A DNA stretch of 54,754 bases, from assembly GCA_007130695.1 (NCBI GenBank), contig SLRZ01000066.1, forward strand, positions 1-54,754, given 5' to 3'. Shown here piece after piece: positions 29,312 through 39,544 of this stretch. This DNA comes from Nitriliruptoraceae bacterium. GTDB lineage: Bacteria > Actinomycetota > Nitriliruptoria > Nitriliruptorales > Nitriliruptoraceae. A program made the position numbers and the translations under genes. Position 1 is the first letter of the stretch. Every line of letters begins with the position of its first letter. The notes under the pieces were generated by a model. The model was not told the DNA's origin and searched no databases. It worked only from the letters and a program-made list of their open reading frames with translations.

Positions 29312-30136
29312 ATGACGCGCCAGGATTCGGTCAGGTCGACTCCGGTGCCCGCCGTTTCGTCGGCTCCGTCGACGCACCAGGGTCCAGCTCCCACGACCCC
29401 CGGACAGCACTCGCTGGCCAGGTCGGTGGTGTTGCACCTGTCCCCGGGCCTGGCCCTGGCCACGTTCGTCGTGCTCACCGCCTCCGTGTTCGAATCGTGG
29501 GGCCTGCCCGCCTTGTTCGCCCTCATCGTCGGCATCGGCGTGGTGATCGCCCCGCTCGAGCTCGGCTATCTGAGCATCCACGCCCACCGCACGACCGGTT
29601 CGTGGTCACCGCTGGCGGCGGTGGACTACCGCACCCGCCTCCCCGTCCGACGGCTGCTGTTGGTGGGCGGTGCGCTCGCGGCCTTCATGATGACGTTGGT
29701 CGTCGCCCACGTGCTGGTCCTCGATCGGCTGATCGCGCCCCTGTTCTCGTGGATGCCGGCCACGCTGCTCCAGTCCTCCAGCATCGAGGAGAGCGGGGAC
29801 CCACTGGCCGGCGGAGCGCTCGCCGTCATGGTCATCGCGCTGCTGTTGCTGAACGGCATCGTCGGACCGGTGACGGAGGAGCTGTACTTCCGCGGCCACC
29901 TGCTGCCTCGTATCGATCGCTTCGGCCCCTGGGCGCCGGTCATCAACACCGTGCTGTTCACGCTGTACCACCTGTGGACCCCGTGGCGCTGGCCGCAGGT
30001 CTTCTTCGGCAGTCTCCCCGCGAACTGGCTGGCGTGGCGCGAGCGCAGCGTCTGGCTGCCGATGGTCACCCACCTCATGGTCAACCTGCTGTTCTCGTTG
30101 CTGCTCATCGCCGCCTACCTCGAGGCGGTGTCATGA
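29312..30136 (+). CDS. CPBP family intramembrane metalloprotease
   Basis: GPVTEELYFRGHLLPRI...LFTLYHLWTPW...WLPMVTHLMVNLLF motifs. Confidence 0.9.
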   Translation: MTRQDSVRSTPVPAVSSAPSTHQGPAPTTPGQHSLARSVVLHLSPGLALATFVVLTASVFESWGLPALFALIVGIGVVIAPLELGYLSIHAHRTTGSWSPLAAVDYRTRLPVRRLLLVGGALAAFMMTLVVAHVLVLDRLIAPLFSWMPATLLQSSSIEESGDPLAGGALAVMVIALLLLNGIVGPVTEELYFRGHLLPRIDRFGPWAPVINTVLFTLYHLWTPWRWPQVFFGSLPANWLAWRERSVWLPMVTHLMVNLLFSLLLIAAYLEAVS

Positions 30137-31254
30137 CGTCCACCGCGCCCGGGCACGAGTTCGAACGGCCGGCCGCAACCGACGGGCCGCTCGTACCGAT
30201 CACGCTCGAGCTGGGCCCCATCCGACGGCTGCTGGTCATCGACGTCGACGACGACCCCACCTACCGCGCACTGGAACCGCAGGTGCTCGAAGGTCCCGAA
30301 GGTGGGGGTCTGGTCCTGCTGGCCTACCGCCATGACGGGTACGTCGAGCTCTATGCGGAGCCGCAGGTGCTCATCGATCCCTCCGGCTACGAGGGGCTGG
30401 GCAAGGGAGTGCTCGGTATCCACCACACCGACTTCCAGGCGGCGCGGTTCGAGGTCACGCACGACGGTCTCAAGGTCGACGTCGTCTTCGACGCTCCCGA
30501 CGGTCGCCGTGTCGACCTCCGGATGCACGAGCACCTCGATGGTCCTCGGGACCGGTTCCCGATGCTGGCGCCCGTCGGCGGCGCGTTCGACAGCCCGGCG
30601 TTCTTCCCCTTCATCTGGCTTCCGGGACTGTCCTTCGTGCCGGTCCGCGGCACCGAGGTGGCGCTGCAAGTGGACGGCGAATCGCGGGCGATCCCGCGCC
30701 TTCCCCTGCCCCTCGGCGGGCGGCGGTGCCTGATGGCCAGGTACGAACCCGACGTCATGGCGTGCGAGCTCAATCCCCGCCGGGTCACCGACCTGCTGCG
30801 GGCACCGGTACACGCGGCCCTCGAGAACGAACGGGGAGGAGGTGTCAACGTCGTCGAGGTGGACGGCTACCCGGCCATCGCCGCGGTCTGGGTCGGGCGC
30901 GAAGACCACACGTGCGGTGTGCAACTCGACCCACCGCTGCCCGACATCGCCAGCCTGCCGGCATCTGCGCGCCACCGGGGCACCGTCCGGCTGCGGGCGG
31001 ACGGCGTCACCCAACTGGAGGGGCGCATCGAGCTGCGACGCGACGGCGACCGGGTCGAGCTCGCCATCGATCGGTTCGGACCGTGGCGAACCCGTCGCCG
31101 GCGCCCGCTGCTCGCCGTGCTGTTCCGCCTGCCGCTCTTCCGTCGGTGGCCGACGACCTACCGCTGGCAGGCCACGCTCGACCTCTCCGGCCCGGCCGTC
31201 CCGGAAGCGCGGTGGACCTCCCGCTGGTCCCGGTGTACGCAACCTGAGGGGTGA
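30133..31254 (+). CDS. Hypothetical protein (373 aa)
   Basis: ATG 30133 overlaps CPBP stop (ATGA); long protein with coherent composition, no recognised motif. Confidence 0.75.
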   Translation: MTSTAPGHEFERPAATDGPLVPITLELGPIRRLLVIDVDDDPTYRALEPQVLEGPEGGGLVLLAYRHDGYVELYAEPQVLIDPSGYEGLGKGVLGIHHTDFQAARFEVTHDGLKVDVVFDAPDGRRVDLRMHEHLDGPRDRFPMLAPVGGAFDSPAFFPFIWLPGLSFVPVRGTEVALQVDGESRAIPRLPLPLGGRRCLMARYEPDVMACELNPRRVTDLLRAPVHAALENERGGGVNVVEVDGYPAIAAVWVGREDHTCGVQLDPPLPDIASLPASARHRGTVRLRADGVTQLEGRIELRRDGDRVELAIDRFGPWRTRRRRPLLAVLFRLPLFRRWPTTYRWQATLDLSGPAVPEARWTSRWSRCTQPEG

Positions 31255-31344
31255 CGCCGTTCGGCACCAGCCGGCCACCACCGGAACACGGGACGACGCT
31301 GAGGAGGTCTCCGCCACCGGCGCGGGCGCCGTTGCGACCAGAAG

Positions 31345-32184
31345 TCAGATGATGGGTTTGCCGCCGGTGACGGCGATGTTCGCGCCCGAGACGTAGCTGG
31401 CGTCGTCCGAGGCGAGGTAGACGAAGGCGGGGGCGACCTCGGCGGGCTGGCCCGGTCGTCCCAACGGGGTGTCGTCTCCGAAGCTCTCGACCATCTCCGG
31501 TTTCATGGTCGCGGGGATCAGGGGTGTCCAGATCGGTCCCGGGGCGACGCTGTTGACCCGGATTCCGCGCTCGCCGAGCATCTGGGCGAGGTTGCCGGTC
31601 ATGGTGTGGATGCCGGCCTTGGTCGCGGAATAGGGCAGCAGGAACGGGGAGGGCTGGTCCTCCTGGATGGAGGTGACGTTGATGATCGACGCCCCTTCGT
31701 CCATGTGCGGCAGGGCGGCCTTGGTGAGGAAGAAGATCGCGTTGATGTTGACCTGGAAGGTGCGTTCCCACTCGTCGTCGGGGATCTCTTCCGGGGCGAA
31801 GCGGGCCATCTGCGTGGCCGCGTTGTTGACCAGGACGTCGACACGACCGAAGGCTTCGACGGCGCGGTCGATGACGGTGCGGCAGTGGTCGCGGTCGGCG
31901 ATGTCGCCCGGGACGAGCACGGCGGTTCGTCCCGTGTCCTCGACCCAGCGTGCGGTCTCGGCCGCGTCGTCGTCCTCCTCGAGGTAGGAGAGCAGCACGT
32001 CCGCGCCCTCCCGGGCGAAGGCGATCGCCACGGCGCGGCCGATGCCGCTGTCCCCGCCGGTGATCACGGCGACCTTGCCCTCGAGCTTCGCTGAGCCTTC
32101 GTAGCCCTTCTCACCGTGATCCGCCAGCGGGTCGAGCTGGTGGTCCCGGCCCGGTGGGGTCTGGGTCTGCTTCGGTTGCGGCAT
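31345..32184 (-). CDS. SDR family oxidoreductase
   Basis: KVAVITGGDSGIGRAVAIAFAREGADV...VDVLVNNAATQ...LLPYSATKAGIHTMTGNLA. Confidence 0.95.
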   Translation of the reverse strand: MPQPKQTQTPPGRDHQLDPLADHGEKGYEGSAKLEGKVAVITGGDSGIGRAVAIAFAREGADVLLSYLEEDDDAAETARWVEDTGRTAVLVPGDIADRDHCRTVIDRAVEAFGRVDVLVNNAATQMARFAPEEIPDDEWERTFQVNINAIFFLTKAALPHMDEGASIINVTSIQEDQPSPFLLPYSATKAGIHTMTGNLAQMLGERGIRVNSVAPGPIWTPLIPATMKPEMVESFGDDTPLGRPGQPAEVAPAFVYLASDDASYVSGANIAVTGGKPII

Positions 32185-32561
32185 CGAACCCTCCTCGGTG
32201 GCGTCGTCTTCGTCGGGCCGGGACCCGTTCGTGTCAGGCCCGGTCGTGGGCGTGCTGGCCCGCGGCGGCCCTGCCGGTGGGATACTCCTTGTGTGGACGT
32301 CGGAGCCAGCATGGCCTGCCGGCGCCGTCGGCGTCCCGGCCCGGCCCCCCCGGACGCTCGCGACCGTGTGGGCACCGGTCGGGCTACCGGGCACCTGTCC
32401 CAGCATGGTCGGGGTCGAGCCCGGCACGATGTGGACTCTGGACAAACGGGTATGGCGGACGGGTGTGGTGGGCTTCGAACTTCCCCAAGATGTGGAGCCC
32501 TGGATGCCCGCCGTTTCCGCTCCGGCGGGAAACTCTCGTCGTGCGAGTCGAAGGACAGCTG

Positions 32562-33905
32562 ATGCCCTCCCCGCTTCGGACAGCCTCCCCCAGCGACACG
32601 TTCGCCGCCGTCTCCGAGGTACTCGTGCCGCCCATCGCCAAGGGTGTGATCATCCGCCGGCCGGGCGTACTCGCACTGGCCGAGCGGTGGGACGTCGGGA
32701 CACGTGCGGTGCAGCGGATGCAGCGGCTGAGCGACGGCTACGGCCCCGACCCGCTTCCGCTGGCCATTCCGGGCCGTGACATGGCGCTGGTGCTGTCCAA
32801 CGACGATGTGCGCCGGGTGTTGGGCGACACCCCGGAACCGTTCGCCGCGGCGACCAGTGAGAAGCAGGCGGCCCTGCGCCACTTCCAGCCCCACGGCGTG
32901 CTCGCCTCGCACGGCCCGGAACGCCAGGACCGTCGAGCCTTCAACGAGCAGGTCCTGGGTTCGCAGCTGCCCGTCCACCACCTGGCCGGATCCCTGCTGG
33001 CCAAGGTGGTCGAGGAAGCGGACGTCCTCGCCGAGATCATCGGCCGCACCGGACGGCTGCGCTGGGAGGACTACATCGAGGCGTGGATGCGCACCGTCCG
33101 TCGGGTGGTGCTCGGCGACGCTGCCCGCGACGATCACGCGCTGACCGACGATCTCGCGAGCCTGCGTGCCGCCGGCAACTTCGCGTTCCTCCGGCCAACA
33201 CCGAAGAAGCTGCGGGCGCGTTTCTTCCGCCAGTTGCGTGGCCACCTCGACCGGGCCGAGCCGGACTGCCTCGCCGGTGTCATGGCCGAGACCCCCGCCA
33301 GCGAGATGACCCGCCCCGCGGAGCAGGTTCCCCAGTGGCTGTTCGCCTACGACGCCGCCGCCTGGGCCTCCTACCGGGCCCTGGCCCTGCTCGGCAGCCA
33401 CCCCGACCAGGCAGCGACCGTCCGGGGCGAGCTGCCCGACGACCCGACGGCCGACCCGCCCGACACCGAGTACCTGCGCGCCTGCGTGCTCGAGTCGCTG
33501 CGCCTGTGGCCGACCACACCGGTGGTGCTGCGGGAGACCACGGCACCGACGACGTGGCGCAACGGCACGCTGCCCGAGGGCACCAGCCTCGTGATCTTCG
33601 CCCCCTACTTCCACCGTGACGATCGGTATCTGCCCGAGGCGCACCGGTTCGCTCCGGAGATCTGGACGGGCAACACCGGCGGGCCGCAACTCGGCGCGAT
33701 CACCGACGACGCGTGGCCGCTGATCCCCTTCAGCGCCGGCCCGGCGGTCTGCCCCGGACGCAACCTCGTGCTACTGACGACCAGTGCGATGATCGGGACC
33801 CTGCTCACCAGGCACGACCTGCGGCTGCAAGCCCCACACGCCCTCGACCCCGACCGGGATCTGCCCGGGACCCTGAACCCCTTCGAGCTGACGTTCAACG
33901 CCTGA
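32562..33905 (+). CDS. Cytochrome P450
   Basis: ESLRLWP (ExxR) and PFSAGPAVCPGRNL (heme-Cys motif). Confidence 0.93.
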   Translation: MPSPLRTASPSDTFAAVSEVLVPPIAKGVIIRRPGVLALAERWDVGTRAVQRMQRLSDGYGPDPLPLAIPGRDMALVLSNDDVRRVLGDTPEPFAAATSEKQAALRHFQPHGVLASHGPERQDRRAFNEQVLGSQLPVHHLAGSLLAKVVEEADVLAEIIGRTGRLRWEDYIEAWMRTVRRVVLGDAARDDHALTDDLASLRAAGNFAFLRPTPKKLRARFFRQLRGHLDRAEPDCLAGVMAETPASEMTRPAEQVPQWLFAYDAAAWASYRALALLGSHPDQAATVRGELPDDPTADPPDTEYLRACVLESLRLWPTTPVVLRETTAPTTWRNGTLPEGTSLVIFAPYFHRDDRYLPEAHRFAPEIWTGNTGGPQLGAITDDAWPLIPFSAGPAVCPGRNLVLLTTSAMIGTLLTRHDLRLQAPHALDPDRDLPGTLNPFELTFNA

Positions 33906-33936
33906 GCCGCTCCACGCGACCGGCCTGTGGCAGAGT

Positions 33937-33961
33937 GCCCCTTCGATCGGCGAGAAGGGGC
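33937..33961 (+). promoter_or_regulatory. Hairpin whose 3' arm contains the likely Shine-Dalgarno of the downstream gene
   Basis: GCCCCTTC-GATCGGCGA-GAAGGGGC ends 5 nt before GTG 33967. Confidence 0.45.
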
Positions 33962-33966
33962 GTGAC

Positions 33967-35022
33967 GTGGGTGACGGGCAGATGCGACCGGAGACCTGGG
34001 CGATCACCGCCGGCCGCCCAGATGGCCCCGGGGAGCCGATGAACGTGCCCATGGCCCCGGCGTCGACGTTCCTCCACGGCGGGGAGCGGCTCTACTCCCG
34101 AAACGAGGGCACCCCTGGCTGGGAGGCCTTCGAAGAGGTCATGGGTGGCTGGGACGGGGGAGAGGCGGTCGCGTTCGCCTCCGGGATGGGCGCCTGTGCG
34201 GCCGTCTTCGGTCAGCTGCGACAGGGCGCGCACGTGGTGCTCGGTGACGACTGCTACCAGGGGGTGGTCGGGCTCGCGGAGGCCGGTGCCCGCGACAACG
34301 GCTGGCAACTCGAGCGCTTGCCGATCACCGATCCGCGGTGGCTGGAGCGCGGTGAGGCCGACCTGCTGTGGCTGGAATCGCCCTCCAACCCGCTGCTGGA
34401 GGTCGCCGACGTCGCCGCCATCTGCGGCGCCCCCCGGAGTGCAGGGACGCTGGTCGCCGTCGACAACACCTTCGCCACACCGCTGCTGCAACAGCCCCTG
34501 GCCCTGGGCGCCGACGTCGCCGTCTACTCCGCGACCAAGTTCATCGGCGGCCACTCCGACCTGCTGCTCGGCGCCGCGGTCACCGCCGAGACGGATCTGC
34601 TCGAACGGCTTCGTCGGAACCGTGCACTGGCTGGCGCCACCCCCGGGACCCTCGAGTGCTTCCTGGCGCTGCGGGGAGCCCGGACGCTCCCGCTGCGGCT
34701 GCGGCAGTCGAGCGAGAACGCGGCCGCGCTGGTCGCCCACCTCCGGGGACACGAACTCGTCCAGCGCGTCCGCTACCCGGGCTTCGGCGCGATCGTGAGC
34801 TTCGACCTCGCCGACGCCGACACGGCCGACCGTGTCTGCGAGGCCACCGGCATCATCCGGCACGCCACGAGTCTCGGCGGGGTCGAGACCACCATGGAAC
34901 GTCGCAGCAGCCTCGCCGGTCAGGAGCACATCCCGCAGGGGCTGATCCGGATGAGCGTGGGATGCGAGCACGTCGACGACCTGCTGTCGGACCTCGACGA
35001 CGCGCTCGCCCGCAGCGCCTGA
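33967..35022 (+). CDS. Cys/Met metabolism PLP-dependent enzyme (cystathionine gamma-synthase/lyase-like)
   Basis: VAVDNTFATPLLQQPLALGADVAVYSATKFIGGHSDLLLGA. Confidence 0.92.
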   Translation: MGDGQMRPETWAITAGRPDGPGEPMNVPMAPASTFLHGGERLYSRNEGTPGWEAFEEVMGGWDGGEAVAFASGMGACAAVFGQLRQGAHVVLGDDCYQGVVGLAEAGARDNGWQLERLPITDPRWLERGEADLLWLESPSNPLLEVADVAAICGAPRSAGTLVAVDNTFATPLLQQPLALGADVAVYSATKFIGGHSDLLLGAAVTAETDLLERLRRNRALAGATPGTLECFLALRGARTLPLRLRQSSENAAALVAHLRGHELVQRVRYPGFGAIVSFDLADADTADRVCEATGIIRHATSLGGVETTMERRSSLAGQEHIPQGLIRMSVGCEHVDDLLSDLDDALARSA

Positions 35023-35058
35023 CGCCCGCGGGGCCATCCGCGTGTCCCGTGGCCTCGT

Positions 35059-35101
35059 GGGCCGACGGGTTCGGCCGTGTCGGCCCGTGCTTTCGGGCAC
35101 G
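35059..35101 (+). terminator. Two consecutive hairpins downstream of PLP-enzyme gene
   Basis: GGGCCGAC-N12-GTCGGCCC then CGTGC-TTTCGG-GCACG. Confidence 0.45.
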
Positions 35102-35158
35102 AGCCCGACCGGCGTGTGGGTGTCAGCATGCGCAGGCTGGACCTTCCCGACCCAGGAG

Positions 35159-36673
35159 ATGCCCGTGTCATCCTCGGCCCCGGAGACGACCTCGATCTGG
35201 CGTCGGACCGGCGCACCCCCGGAGTTCGCGCCACTGCCCGGTTCGACGAGCGCCGAGGTGGTGGTGATCGGGGCGGGGGTCACCGGGCTGACCACCGCCC
35301 TGCTGCTCGCCGGGTCGGGTGTCCAGGTCACGCTCGTTGAGGCGGGCGGGATCGGTGCCGGCACCACCGGTGACACCACGGGCAAGGTCACCTCACAGCA
35401 CGGCATGATCTACCGGGACCTGATCGAGCGTCACGGGGAGGCCACGGCCCGCGCCTACGGGCAGGTCAACGAACAGGCCATCGAGCAGATCGAAGCCCTC
35501 TGCCGGACCCACGACATCGACGCCGGCTTCCAACGGCGCGCCGCCTATCTCTACACCACTGCTCAGGACCGGGTCGCGGAACTGCACGCCGAGTTCGACG
35601 CGGCCCGCCGCCTCGGCCTTCCGGCGAACTGGGTCGACGACCCCGAGCTGCCCTTCGACGTGGCCGGGGCGGTGCGCTTCGACGACCAGGCCCAGCTGCA
35701 CCCCATGGATTACCTCGCCGGCCTGGCCGCCACGCTGGCGCCCATGCCGGGGGCCACCGTGCACACCTCGACCCGTGCCGTGAACGTGACGGAGACCGAC
35801 GGCCGGGTGGTGGTCACCACGGAACGCGGCGAGATCACGGCCGACCATGCGGTGCTCGCGACGCTGAGCCCGATCACCGACCGCGGGTTCGAGTTCGCCC
35901 GGCTCAGCCCGGTGCGCGCGTACGGCATCTCGGTCGCCGTCGACGACCCGGGGTTCGAAGGGATGTACCTCTCCGTCGACGACCCCTCCTGGTCGCTGCG
36001 CCGTTATGACGACGGACGGACCCGGCAGGTGGTCGTGGTCGGCGGGTCCCATCCGGTGGGGCGTGCACCGAAGGAGGATGGCCGGTTCGAACTGCTCGAA
36101 CGCTTCGCCCGGGAGCATTTCGAGGTCCGGGAGGTCACGGCGCGGTGGTCGGCCCAGGACCACACCGCGATGGACCGGCTGCCCTTCATCGGCCGGACCG
36201 CCTTCTCCGGGCACATCCACGTCGCCACCGGATTCCAGAAGTGGGGACTGAGTGCCGGCACCTTCGCCGCCCACCTGCTCACCGATCTGATCACCGGGCG
36301 CGACAACCCGCATGCCGCCACGTTCGCCCCGACCCGCCTGGAGGTGACCGCAGAGGCGACGTCGTTCCTGAAGCACAACCTCGAGGTCGCCCGGATGTTC
36401 GTGGAGGACCGGGTGCGTCCCGAGGCCGCCTCGATCGACGACATCCCACCGGGGCAGGGAGCCACGGTGCGTCTCGGCGCGGACCTCGTGGCCGTCAGCA
36501 AGGACCATGAGGGAAACGTGACCCGACGGTCCGCGACCTGCACGCACCTGGGGTGTGTGGTGCGGTGGAATCGGGCGGAGGCCAGCTGGGACTGCGGCTG
36601 CCACGGGTCGAGGTTCGACCGCGAGGGCCGGGTCCTGAACGGGCCGGCGACGACGCCGTTGCGCGAGCGCTGA
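35159..36673 (+). CDS. FAD-dependent oxidoreductase with C-terminal Rieske [2Fe-2S] domain
   Basis: [22 protein letters not shown] (FAD) and [37 protein letters not shown] (Rieske). Confidence 0.94.
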   Translation: MPVSSSAPETTSIWRRTGAPPEFAPLPGSTSAEVVVIGAGVTGLTTALLLAGSGVQVTLVEAGGIGAGTTGDTTGKVTSQHGMIYRDLIERHGEATARAYGQVNEQAIEQIEALCRTHDIDAGFQRRAAYLYTTAQDRVAELHAEFDAARRLGLPANWVDDPELPFDVAGAVRFDDQAQLHPMDYLAGLAATLAPMPGATVHTSTRAVNVTETDGRVVVTTERGEITADHAVLATLSPITDRGFEFARLSPVRAYGISVAVDDPGFEGMYLSVDDPSWSLRRYDDGRTRQVVVVGGSHPVGRAPKEDGRFELLERFAREHFEVREVTARWSAQDHTAMDRLPFIGRTAFSGHIHVATGFQKWGLSAGTFAAHLLTDLITGRDNPHAATFAPTRLEVTAEATSFLKHNLEVARMFVEDRVRPEAASIDDIPPGQGATVRLGADLVAVSKDHEGNVTRRSATCTHLGCVVRWNRAEASWDCGCHGSRFDREGRVLNGPATTPLRER

Positions 36674-36861
36674 ACTGCAGCCGCCAGCCCTCGTTCATCG
36701 CGCGAGGCAGGCGCTCGGACTCGTCGCCCCCGGCACTGATCGTGATGGCCACCCACGGACGCACCGGCCTCGCCCGGGTGTTGGCGGGAAGCGTCGCCAC
36801 CGAGGTCATTCGCCACGCCCCCGTGCCCGTGCTCACTCTGCGTCCCGAACACCTCCGCTGA
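36674..36861 (+). pseudogene. Truncated universal stress protein (C-terminal remnant)
   Basis: Frame encodes [42 protein letters not shown], a UspA C-terminus, without the N-terminal half; end at 36861 overlaps the next gene. Confidence 0.75.
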
Positions 36862-37225
36862 CCGGCGCGGTGTCCATACGCAGATACTCGGTGATGCGCA
36901 GCATCCCCGGCGGACGCTTGACGGCGTCGCCGATCGCCTCCCACGCCTCGTCCCCGCCGATCAGGCGCGGGGCGGTGAGGTCGAATTCCTCCCCGCCGAC
37001 CGTGAGACGCGCGTGCCCGGCCGCCATGCTGTTCCTGACCCAGTCAGAGCGGGAGCCGTAGACGAGGATGAACACGTAGCCGCCGTCGACGGGGTGCGCG
37101 TCGAGTGGTGTGCGGTGGACCGTGCCCGAGGTGCGCCCGACATGGGTCAACACGGGTCGGACCCCGCGTCGGAGTTCGGCGGGGTTGAACACCCGCTTGT
37201 TGATGTGCGTCCACCAGCGGGGCAT
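36833..37225 (-). CDS. Nitroreductase family deazaflavin-dependent oxidoreductase (DUF385)
   Basis: [59 protein letters not shown]. Confidence 0.9.
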   Translation of the reverse strand: MPRWWTHINKRVFNPAELRRGVRPVLTHVGRTSGTVHRTPLDAHPVDGGYVFILVYGSRSDWVRNSMAAGHARLTVGGEEFDLTAPRLIGGDEAWEAIGDAVKRPPGMLRITEYLRMDTAPVSGGVRDAE

Positions 37226-37527
37226 CGGCACGCAGCCACCTCCTGTGCTCGGGCCACGCGGCCTCCGGCAACCGAGTCTGGCACGACACGACGTGCTGCG
37301 CGTCACAAAGGCGTCGGGTCGTCGGCGGCCGGCCCGGCCCCGAGGGTGGTGGCTGGCGTCCGGTCGCTGCGTCACCGCCGCCAGGTGTGTCGCAGGGGGT
37401 GAGTACCGTCGCGGAGCCGTCGCAGGGGCCCGGCGAGATCACCCACCGGTGTGGAAGGCGAACCGCGTCGCGCGTCCGGCCACGACGCGATCACACCCAC
37501 GGCACACGTGGGAGGAAGCGACACTTG

Positions 37528-37998
37528 ATGCACCGCAACCTTCGCCGCCCGTCGACCCTTGCGGCCGGCGCCCTCGTCGCGGTCGCCGTCGCCGCTGGAT
37601 CCCTCGTCCTGCTGGTGCCGGGTGTCGTGGGCCTGGGCGGCGGTCACGCCGGCGAACAGGTCGCCGACCCCGACACGGACACCGTCGACGAGGATCTGGC
37701 GAGTGCGACCGCGGAACTCCACGCGCACCTGAACTGGTTGATCTGGAGTGACGACGGGCGGGTCGCCCCACCGGCAGCGGAGTTCGTCGTCCTGGCTGAC
37801 CAGACCATCGAACGCGCGACCGCCGAGGGGGAGGAGGAGGTCGCTGACCTCGTCAGGGCAGGCCGTGACGCCCTGCTGCGCGACGAGGGGCGCCTTCGGG
37901 CGCATGACCTGCTCGAGCAGGCCGAAACCATCGCGACCGGCGGTGACCTCGAGGGAGAGCACCGCTACGAGTCCGACGTCGATCCGGAGCGGGACTGA
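37528..37998 (+). CDS. Hypothetical exported/membrane-anchored protein
   Basis: N-terminal hydrophobic segment LAAGALVAVAVAAGSLVLLVPGVVGLGGG then soluble acidic domain. Confidence 0.65.
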   Translation: MHRNLRRPSTLAAGALVAVAVAAGSLVLLVPGVVGLGGGHAGEQVADPDTDTVDEDLASATAELHAHLNWLIWSDDGRVAPPAAEFVVLADQTIERATAEGEEEVADLVRAGRDALLRDEGRLRAHDLLEQAETIATGGDLEGEHRYESDVDPERD

Positions 37999-38165
37999 CC
38001 CAGTCCCGGTGTCTGCACGGGGCCATTGTTCCGCAGCGACCGGGAAGGGTCGGTCGAGAACCCGGCCGCTTCGCGCCGTGTCCACTTCCGGGTTGGAGTA
38101 CGGTGGCGGCAGGGCGGCCCGCCGAACGTTCTTCACCCGAGGCGGCGGACCTGAGGAGCGCCACG

Positions 38166-39401
38166 GTGTGCGACACGATGGTCCGGGTCGAGTCGGGGCG
38201 GGTGCTGTTCGCCAAGAACTCCGACCGGGATCCCAACGAGGCGCAGCTGCTCGAGTGGCATCCGTCGCGGACGCACGCCCGGGGCTCCTCGGTGCGCTGC
38301 ACCTACCTCGAGGTCGCCCAGGTCGAGCAGACCCACGCGGTGCTTCTCTCCCGGCCGTTCTGGATGTGGGGTGCCGAGATGGGCACGAACGAGCACGGCC
38401 TGACGATCGGCAACGAGGCCGTGTTCACCCGTGAGCCCTACGCGAAGACGGGGCTGACCGGCATGGACCTGCTGCGCCTGACCCTGGAACGTGCCGCCGA
38501 CCGTGAGCAGGCCGTGGCGGTCCTGACCGACCTCCTCGAGACCCATGGCCAGGGCGGCGGCTGCGGGCTCGAGGACGCGGACTTCACCTACCACAACAGC
38601 TTCCTGATCGCGGATCCCCACGGGGCGGTCGTCCTCGAGACGGCCGGACAGCACTGGGTCGTCGAGGAGGTCACGGCCGGCGCCCGCAGCATCTCCAACG
38701 GACTGACGATCGAACCCTTCGCCGGCCGCCACACCAACCGCCTGCGTACGAAGGTGTCCGCCTGCGGGCCGCGTCGCGCACTCACCGAGTCGGCCTGCGC
38801 CGTCGCCGAGGGGCCCGCGGACCTGGCGGCCACCCTGCGCAGCCACGGCGGCCACGGATCGGCCGGCCCACCGGACTACTCGCCGGTCAACGGCGCCATG
38901 GCCGCCCCGTGTATGCACGCCGGTGGGCTGCTCGCCGGGTCCCAGACGACCGGGTCGTGGATCTCGGAGCTGACCCCGGGGGGGAACCGCCACTGGGCGA
39001 CGGCGACCGCGGCGCCCTGCACCGCGCTGTTCAAGCCGGTCCGTGTCGACACGCCACTCGACCTCGGTCCCGAGCCCACCGACCGGTTCGACGACGCCAC
39101 CCTGTGGTGGCGCCACGAACGCCTGCACCGCACGGCACTGCGTGACCCGGCGACACTGTTGCCCCGTTTCGCCGCCGAACGCGACGCCGTCGAAGCCGGC
39201 TGGTTCGCCGACCCGGGGGACCCTGAGGACGCCTTCGCCGAGGCCGGCGAACTCACCGCGCGATGGCTCGCCGACGTGGAGGCGGCCGCCGGACCCGACA
39301 CCCGCCCCGGTTACGTGCAGCGGTACTGGCGCAAGCGCAACCACCGGGCCGGCCTGCCCCTCACGGCCTCGGTACCGGACGGGACACGCGCGCAGGCGTG
39401 A
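38166..39401 (+). CDS. Secernin-like C69 family peptidase
   Basis: GTG-TGC start gives (M)CDTMVRVESGRVLFAKNSDRDPNEAQLLEWHPSRTH, N-terminal Cys nucleophile motif of the family. Confidence 0.88.
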   Translation: MCDTMVRVESGRVLFAKNSDRDPNEAQLLEWHPSRTHARGSSVRCTYLEVAQVEQTHAVLLSRPFWMWGAEMGTNEHGLTIGNEAVFTREPYAKTGLTGMDLLRLTLERAADREQAVAVLTDLLETHGQGGGCGLEDADFTYHNSFLIADPHGAVVLETAGQHWVVEEVTAGARSISNGLTIEPFAGRHTNRLRTKVSACGPRRALTESACAVAEGPADLAATLRSHGGHGSAGPPDYSPVNGAMAAPCMHAGGLLAGSQTTGSWISELTPGGNRHWATATAAPCTALFKPVRVDTPLDLGPEPTDRFDDATLWWRHERLHRTALRDPATLLPRFAAERDAVEAGWFADPGDPEDAFAEAGELTARWLADVEAAAGPDTRPGYVQRYWRKRNHRAGLPLTASVPDGTRAQA

Positions 39402-39544
39402 GCGTGGTCGCCGTGCGGCCCGACCTGTCGTCGCCGCGGTGATGCGGGCCCATCGCGGCACTCGGCCCGTTGGGGTCGCGACCACTGCTGCACGTACGCT
39501 CTTCGGTTGGCGAACCATTCCTGCGAGGTCCGAGAGGTTCCAGC

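Noticed and set aside
32513-32533. SigB-type promoter (GTTTCC ... GGGAAAC) upstream of P450
   Set aside because: Only about 8 bp between the elements, far too short for -35/-10; at best an inverted repeat.
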